Of a stretch of 64,000 bases of DNA, positions 59,702-64,000 are shown in pieces; positions within the stretch are counted from its first letter, which is position 1, and the number at the start of each line of letters is the position of its first letter. The stretch is taken from positions 2,170,001-2,234,000 of the forward strand of contig JBCBSM010000001.1 in NCBI GenBank assembly GCA_039819165.1. The letters are read 5' to 3'. The position numbers and the translations under genes are program-made. The notes beneath the pieces are model-generated. The model saw only the letters and a program-made list of their open reading frames with translations, had not been told where the DNA came from and ran no database searches. This stretch comes from Planctomycetota bacterium (GTDB lineage: Bacteria > Planctomycetota > Phycisphaerae > Phycisphaerales > UBA1924).

Positions 59702-62586
59702 GGCCGGCCCTCCCGGTACGAGCCCACGACGGTGCTGACCTGCATGGGCAGCATGATGCCGTCGGGCAGCCCCATGTTGGGGTTGAAGCGCAGGTGCACC
59801 CGGCCGTAGCCGTAGAACGGCACCGCCACCGCCCCCGCGGGGATGTCGGTCTCGTCGGGGCCTAGGTCGGCGAGTCCGTCGCCGTCAACGTCGTAGCCGA
59901 CGATCTTCTGCATGCGCATCTCGCCGGTCTCGGGATCGGGCGCCAGGGCCTCGGGCAGCGTCGCGGGGTCGAGCGACTCCGAATCGCCGTCCTCGGGGCC
60001 GAAGTAGCCGATCGTGGTGTTGAACGCCGCGGGCGAGCCCACCGGCACGCCGAACTGGTCGACCAGCGGCGCCTCGCCCGGCACGGGCTTGAAGGTCAGC
60101 AGCAGCGCGCCGTCGATCTCGGCGTTGCCGCGGATGTCCATGACGCCCGCGACCACCGCGCCGCCCAGCTCGATGTCCTGCTCGGGCGGGCTGTTGAACG
60201 AGCCCAGGTCCACCGAGTAGCCCGGCAGCAGCATGCTGCTCAGGTCGATTAGCTCCTCGTCGGCGTCATCGGGCTGGTACCGCTCGTCGCCGGCGTAGTC
60301 CGGATCGGGGTGCTCGCGGGCGAACCGCGTGGCCCCGGTGAACTGCAGCTTGTTGCGCGTCGGCGTGTACTGCGCGGGCGTGTCCGAGATGATCGACCCG
60401 ATGAACAGGCAATCGTGGAAGCGGATGTTGTTGGACATCGCCTTCGTGTCCACGACCCGCCGGCCATCCAGGATGATGGCTTCGGGCATGTCGTCGAAGT
60501 TCACCGGCCGGCTGCTCAGCAGGAAGTCGGCCTTGTCGAGCGCCTGGTTGAAGGGCTGCTCGGGGATGAAGAACCCCTGCTCGGGCGGCAGCGCCGTCGC
60601 GGGCAGGATGTCCGTGGGGAACTCGGCCCCGTCGGTCACCTCGACGCGGGGCACCGTCGGCAGGGGTCGCTGCTCGCCGCTGTCCCACTCCATGCTGCCG
60701 TACAGCTCCCAGTTCAGGTGCGTGTTCTGCTCCTGCACGCGGACGTAGGTGATGCCCACGAAGACGCAGTTGATGAACAGCGCGTTGAGGCCCGGGTCGA
60801 TCACGGCGTCCTTGAACACCATGTTCTTGTACACCGGGCGGTAGTACCAGTCGGTGAAGCTCGGGCTGCCGAACGGCGTTCGCTCGAAGTAGGCCGTCTC
60901 CCAGTTGTCGGGCAGGCCGTCGCCATCGGCGTCCGGATCCAGCCGGAAGTACTGGGGCGCCTCGGGGTCCAGGCCCTCCTCGACGTAGCTCGCCAGGTCG
61001 CCCGGGCCGCCGAGCCCGAGGCTGCGGGCGACCTGCACGGCGAAGGCGTCGCCGTTGAGCGTGCCGGCGGCCAGCTGCAGCTTGGCCTTCTCGAACAGGG
61101 CGGTGCTCAGCTCGGGCAGGTCCTCGTCGGGCACGTCGAAGGCCATCGCGGCGTCCTCCCCGCCGTCGATGGGACCCTCGAGCCGCTCGGACAGGTCGCC
61201 CTGCTGGGCCTCCCAGTCGCTCCGCGTCACGCGGAAGGACAGCGAGCCATCCACCTTGCGGTACAGGTCGCGGCCGTCGATGTAGCCGTCGCGGAAGCCC
61301 AGCACCTGGTCGCTGTAGAGGCCCGAGTACGGATCGACGTCCAGCAGCGGCTCGTCGCCGGGCTGCCACTCGCCGTCGCCGTTGAGGTCGTCGTAGCCGA
61401 AGACGCCGTTGCGGTTGCGGTCGGGCTTGGCGCTATCGATAAGCATGGCCAGGTCGTCGTCCTCGGTGAACTCCTCGCTGGCGAACTCCGCGGGCGTGCC
61501 CTGGCGGAGCGCGTCCGAGAGCGCCACGCGGCCGTCACCGTTGGCGTCGTAGAAGGCCAGGAACATGTCGAAGTCGTCAATGAACCCGTCCTGGTTGATG
61601 TCGTCGGCGCTCTCGTCGGCGATGCCGTCGCCGTCCAAGTCGAGCCCGGCGCCCTGGTCCTCGACCGGGTGGCCCACCCGCAGGCGGTTGTCCTGGTCGG
61701 TGTCGAAGTTCTCGATGTTGCTCATCAGCGCATCGATCCGCTGATCCAGGTCGGGATCGAGGTGGCGGAAGTCGGTGCGGATGACCATCGGATCGCCGTT
61801 GTCGTAGGTCAGCTGCGAGTAGGTCGAGCCCAGGTCGCCGTCGACCATGACGTTCTTGCCGATCATGATCCGCGAGGGCGCGATGATCGCGTGGTTGACC
61901 CGCTTGACCATCCGGTAGTCCTTGGTGATGGTCCGCGTCAGCGGCACGCCACCCCGCTGGTGGTCGAAGTCGAAGCCCGTGACCACGATGCGGATGTCGG
62001 TGCCGTTGGCCAGCGGCGCGTAGGTGACCTGGTAGGCCGAGCCCGCCGGATCGGCGCCGTCGGCCTGCGCGACGAGCCCGACCGCCGGCGTAAATAGCCA
62101 GTTGTCGTCGGCGTAGAGCGTCAGGTCCACGCCCACCGGGGCGGCGCCCATGATCGGGACCGAGATCCCATCGATGTCGATCGTGTTGGCGTCGGTCTCG
62201 TGCATCGTGCCGAGCGCGTCGGCCACGCCCGTGGGCACGGTGCCGTCGGGCAGGGCCCGCACCGCGCTATCCACGCCCGCGGGGATGGTGCCCAGCCACA
62301 GGTCCTCGCCCATGTCGCTATCGATGATGCCGCGATCGATGATGAAGCGGGTGACCGCCTCGTCGAGGCGTTCCTCGGCCACCCCCATGCCCGTCTCGGC
62401 CGCGCTCATGGCGCGGCTGACGTGCAGGTGCGCCGCGGCGGCCCGCAGGTTGCCCTGGCTGACCACCGCCATCGCCGCCGCCAGCGAGCCGAACAGCAGC
62501 AGGAACATCATCGAGAGGATGGACACCACGCCGCGGCGGGAGAGCCGCGTGCGGCGTCGCTTCGTAAGCCTGGGTGTCGCGCTCAT
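59698..62586 (-). CDS. Very large PilX/GspK-like protein with EF-hand-like loops
   Basis: 962 residues. ATG 62586 follows AAAGGGAG. A basic start and one hydrophobic helix, RRGVVSILSMMFLLLFGSLA, is followed by SRAMSAAETGMGVAEERLDE, the PilX/GspK-type N-terminal pattern (no Glu+5 prepilin motif is seen). The long outer part has several Asp-rich calcium-type loops: DLDGDGIADESADDINQDGF (about 360-380), DANGDGRVALSD and DPDADGDGLPDNWE. Usual PilX is about 200 and GspK about 320 residues, so this is an expanded form. It lies within the pseudopilin cluster and may be the tip or a surface-exposed subunit. Confidence 0.82.
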   Translation of the reverse strand: MSATPRLTKRRRTRLSRRGVVSILSMMFLLLFGSLAAAMAVVSQGNLRAAAAHLHVSRAMSAAETGMGVAEERLDEAVTRFIIDRGIIDSDMGEDLWLGTIPAGVDSAVRALPDGTVPTGVADALGTMHETDANTIDIDGISVPIMGAAPVGVDLTLYADDNWLFTPAVGLVAQADGADPAGSAYQVTYAPLANGTDIRIVVTGFDFDHQRGGVPLTRTITKDYRMVKRVNHAIIAPSRIMIGKNVMVDGDLGSTYSQLTYDNGDPMVIRTDFRHLDPDLDQRIDALMSNIENFDTDQDNRLRVGHPVEDQGAGLDLDGDGIADESADDINQDGFIDDFDMFLAFYDANGDGRVALSDALRQGTPAEFASEEFTEDDDLAMLIDSAKPDRNRNGVFGYDDLNGDGEWQPGDEPLLDVDPYSGLYSDQVLGFRDGYIDGRDLYRKVDGSLSFRVTRSDWEAQQGDLSERLEGPIDGGEDAAMAFDVPDEDLPELSTALFEKAKLQLAAGTLNGDAFAVQVARSLGLGGPGDLASYVEEGLDPEAPQYFRLDPDADGDGLPDNWETAYFERTPFGSPSFTDWYYRPVYKNMVFKDAVIDPGLNALFINCVFVGITYVRVQEQNTHLNWELYGSMEWDSGEQRPLPTVPRVEVTDGAEFPTDILPATALPPEQGFFIPEQPFNQALDKADFLLSSRPVNFDDMPEAIILDGRRVVDTKAMSNNIRFHDCLFIGSIISDTPAQYTPTRNKLQFTGATRFAREHPDPDYAGDERYQPDDADEELIDLSSMLLPGYSVDLGSFNSPPEQDIELGGAVVAGVMDIRGNAEIDGALLLTFKPVPGEAPLVDQFGVPVGSPAAFNTTIGYFGPEDGDSESLDPATLPEALAPDPETGEMRMQKIVGYDVDGDGLADLGPDETDIPAGAVAVPFYGYGRVHLRFNPNMGLPDGIMLPMQVSTVVGSYREGRP

Positions 62587-62627
62587 GGCCGGACTCCCTT
62601 TCGTGCGAATCGGTTGGCCCTGCATGC

Positions 62628-63281
62628 CTACGGCACCACCCACACCACCCGCGTGATCTCCGTCGGCCCGCTCGCAAACGGGCCGGCGTAGCTCACGGTG
62701 ACCTCTACCTTGAGCGGGAACTCGTCCATCGCGATGCCCCGCGAGCCGCCACCGGGCGCCTCCTCGTAGTCGGGCGCTAGCTCCCACGTCGGATCGGTGG
62801 GGTGCACCTTCACGACGCGGACGGTCTGCGTCCAGCCCGCCATGGGCACGGGGTCGCCGTCGTCGTCGAGCATCACGGTGCCGTCGGCGAAGATCTCGGG
62901 GATCAACACGCCGAAGGCGTCGACCGGGCCCGGCAGGTCGCCGTCGTCGATGAAGCCCGGCGTGCCGTCGAAGGCGAAGCTCAGCCCGTCGAAGTCGTCC
63001 AGGTCATCGAAGTCGGTGACGAGCACCTCGCCGTCCTCGGGGCCCCAGTCGTCGGGGCCCGCCAGCCCGGTCACCGGATCGTGCCGGGGCAGCGGCTGGC
63101 TGAGCTCTCGGATCTCGTTGCCCAGGAACGTGGCGGTGGCCGCGTGGCTCGACCAGTGGTTGCTGCGGATGAAGGCCTGGTAGGCCTCCACGATCGCGAC
63201 CACGCCCACGCCGATGATGACCGTGGCCAGCGCCGTCTCGATGAGCGTGAAGCCGCGTCGGTTGCGTCGCGTTGCTCGCAC
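62628..63281 (-). CDS. Pseudopilin, GspI/PilV-like
   Basis: 217 residues from GTG 63281, with GGAGG 7 nt upstream. Prepilin signature RRGFTLIETALATVIIGVGV. The body is Asp-rich (TDFDDLDDFDGLSFAFDGTP) and the C-terminal strand is EVTVSYAGPFASGPTEITRV. The Glu+5 and Thr/Ala pattern is that of a minor pseudopilin of the I/V type. It is first of three minor pilin genes after the GspF-like gene. Confidence 0.83.
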   Translation of the reverse strand: MRATRRNRRGFTLIETALATVIIGVGVVAIVEAYQAFIRSNHWSSHAATATFLGNEIRELSQPLPRHDPVTGLAGPDDWGPEDGEVLVTDFDDLDDFDGLSFAFDGTPGFIDDGDLPGPVDAFGVLIPEIFADGTVMLDDDGDPVPMAGWTQTVRVVKVHPTDPTWELAPDYEEAPGGGSRGIAMDEFPLKVEVTVSYAGPFASGPTEITRVVWVVP

Positions 63282-63344
63282 GGGAAGACCTCCGCCGGGC
63301 CGAACGCCGGCCCCTCAGCCTCGAACTTCCAAACCGTGCGGCGA

Positions 63345-64000
63345 TTAGCCCACGATCTGGCTCATCCGGAAGATGGGCAGGATGATGGCCATGGCGATGA
63401 AGCCGACGATGCCGCCCATGACGATGATCATGATCGGTTCGATCAGGCTGGTCACGGCCTTGATCTGGTCCTTCAGCTGCTTGGCGTAGTACACCGACAC
63501 CTCGTCGAGCACCTCGCCCAGCTTGCCGGATTCCTCGCCCGCGCTGATCATCTGCACCACCGCTCGCGGCAGCAGCGTCGTCTTGCTCAGCGGCAGGCTG
63601 ATCTTCTTGCCCTGCTTGACGGCCACGTACACGTTCCGCCACATCGCCTTGTACAGCCGGTTGCCCGAGATGTCGCCCGTGATCGCCAGCGTGTCGAGCA
63701 TCGGCACGCCCGCGTTGATCAGCTGCCCCTTGGTGTGCAGGCTCCGGCTGATGTACAGCGAGCGGAACATGTTCTTGAGCACCGGCAGCGTCAGCTTCAG
63801 CCGATCCGCCAGCAGGCCGCCCGGCTCGGTCTTCAGCCCTAGGAACAGCGCGATGCCCACGCCGAAGAGCCCGGCGATGATGAAGGGCCACTGCTCCTGC
63901 ATGAACGCGCTGAGGTTCATCAGGAACTTGGTGGACGCCGGCAGGGCGTCTTCCTTGCCCTCGAACACCGCCTTGAACTTGGGCAGCACGAAGGTCAGCA
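63345..64000 (-). CDS. gspF: GspF/PilC-type inner-membrane platform protein, 5' end beyond the window
   Basis: The visible 218 codons are the C-terminal part of a GspF/PilC protein. One transmembrane helix near the start (EQWPFIIAGLFGVGIALFLG), the cytoplasmic GspF domain (SLYISRSLHTKGQLINAGVP, LPRAVVQMISAGEESGKLGE) and the last helix (IEPIMIIVMGGIVGFIAMAI). The family forms the platform under the pseudopilus and works with a GspE ATPase, which is probably just beyond the edge. The frame runs open through position 64000, so the start is not in this window. Confidence 0.93.
   Translation of the reverse strand, partial: LTFVLPKFKAVFEGKEDALPASTKFLMNLSAFMQEQWPFIIAGLFGVGIALFLGLKTEPGGLLADRLKLTLPVLKNMFRSLYISRSLHTKGQLINAGVPMLDTLAITGDISGNRLYKAMWRNVYVAVKQGKKISLPLSKTTLLPRAVVQMISAGEESGKLGEVLDEVSVYYAKQLKDQIKAVTSLIEPIMIIVMGGIVGFIAMAIILPIFRMSQIVG

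Overview
The window is about 70% GC and densely coded. It reads as chromosomal DNA of a planctomycete of the class Phycisphaerae. The best taxonomic clue is a secreted beta-propeller protein (25871-26989, minus) that ends in two EF-hand-like dockerin repeats followed by a Gly-Cys terminus, a tail type I associate with Phycisphaerales. A DUF1559-like prepilin, a TPR protein carrying RNA polymerase alpha-CTD modules, and a complete skp-lpxD-lpxC outer-membrane locus fit the same assignment. This is inference from gene content, because no rRNA is present. I found no tRNA, rRNA, CRISPR array, insertion sequence, integrase or phage genes.

Layout. 1-7.5 kb: a truncated sensor gene, a secreted TPR protein, the skp-lpxD-lpxC envelope locus, a lipoprotein, a prepilin whose reading frame looks shifted at its start, and a membrane protein. 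7.7-16.7 kb: a 1,429-residue secreted PQQ-propeller protein, a DUF5658 membrane protein, a lipoprotein-pyrB pair, ubiX and a Fic protein with a palindrome at its promoter. 16.7-21.3 kb: a lipoprotein, a fused iron-type ABC permease coupled to an M16-like protein lacking the zinc motif, and a membrane-anchored protein. 21.3-25.9 kb: a histone-H1-like nucleoid protein with an exact internal 99-bp duplication, an amidohydrolase pair, phenylalanine hydroxylase and a DinB protein. 25.9-32.9 kb: the dockerin protein, an unknown protein, speA, then thiL-tsaE-exbB-exbD-exbD. 32.9-43 kb: asnS, a DUF442 lipoprotein with a BFD ferredoxin, the TPR/alpha-CTD protein, a MATE exporter with pdxA, two FKBP genes, and an ECF sigma/anti-sigma pair. 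43-52.4 kb: fpg, a base-composition island, a membrane HTH protein, mgtE, a YyaL-DsbD fusion, an unknown protein, a hydrolase and galE. 52.4-59.1 kb: a DUF368 polyprenyl-phosphate transporter, lgt, a zinc-ribbon protein, tatD, a transglutaminase and nnrD. 59-64 kb: a pseudopilin cluster running into a GspF-type protein cut by the window edge.

Two observations stand out. First, the TsaE protein carries a C-terminal extension that matches the gyrase-inhibitor YacG, but three of the four zinc cysteines are replaced. Second, at least eleven genes have no Shine-Dalgarno sequence and instead carry a TANNNT hexamer 5-7 nt before the start codon. That is the arrangement expected for leaderless mRNAs, and it helps choose starts for speA, tatD, lgt, fpg, the transglutaminase and others. 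Genes with ordinary GGAGG-type sites coexist with them.

Envelope themes recur: lipid A (lpxD, lpxC), Skp chaperone, lipoprotein acylation (lgt) with many lipobox proteins to act on, a polyprenyl-phosphate transporter, an ExbB/ExbD motor, periplasmic FKBPs, and a type II secretion or pilus-like machine.
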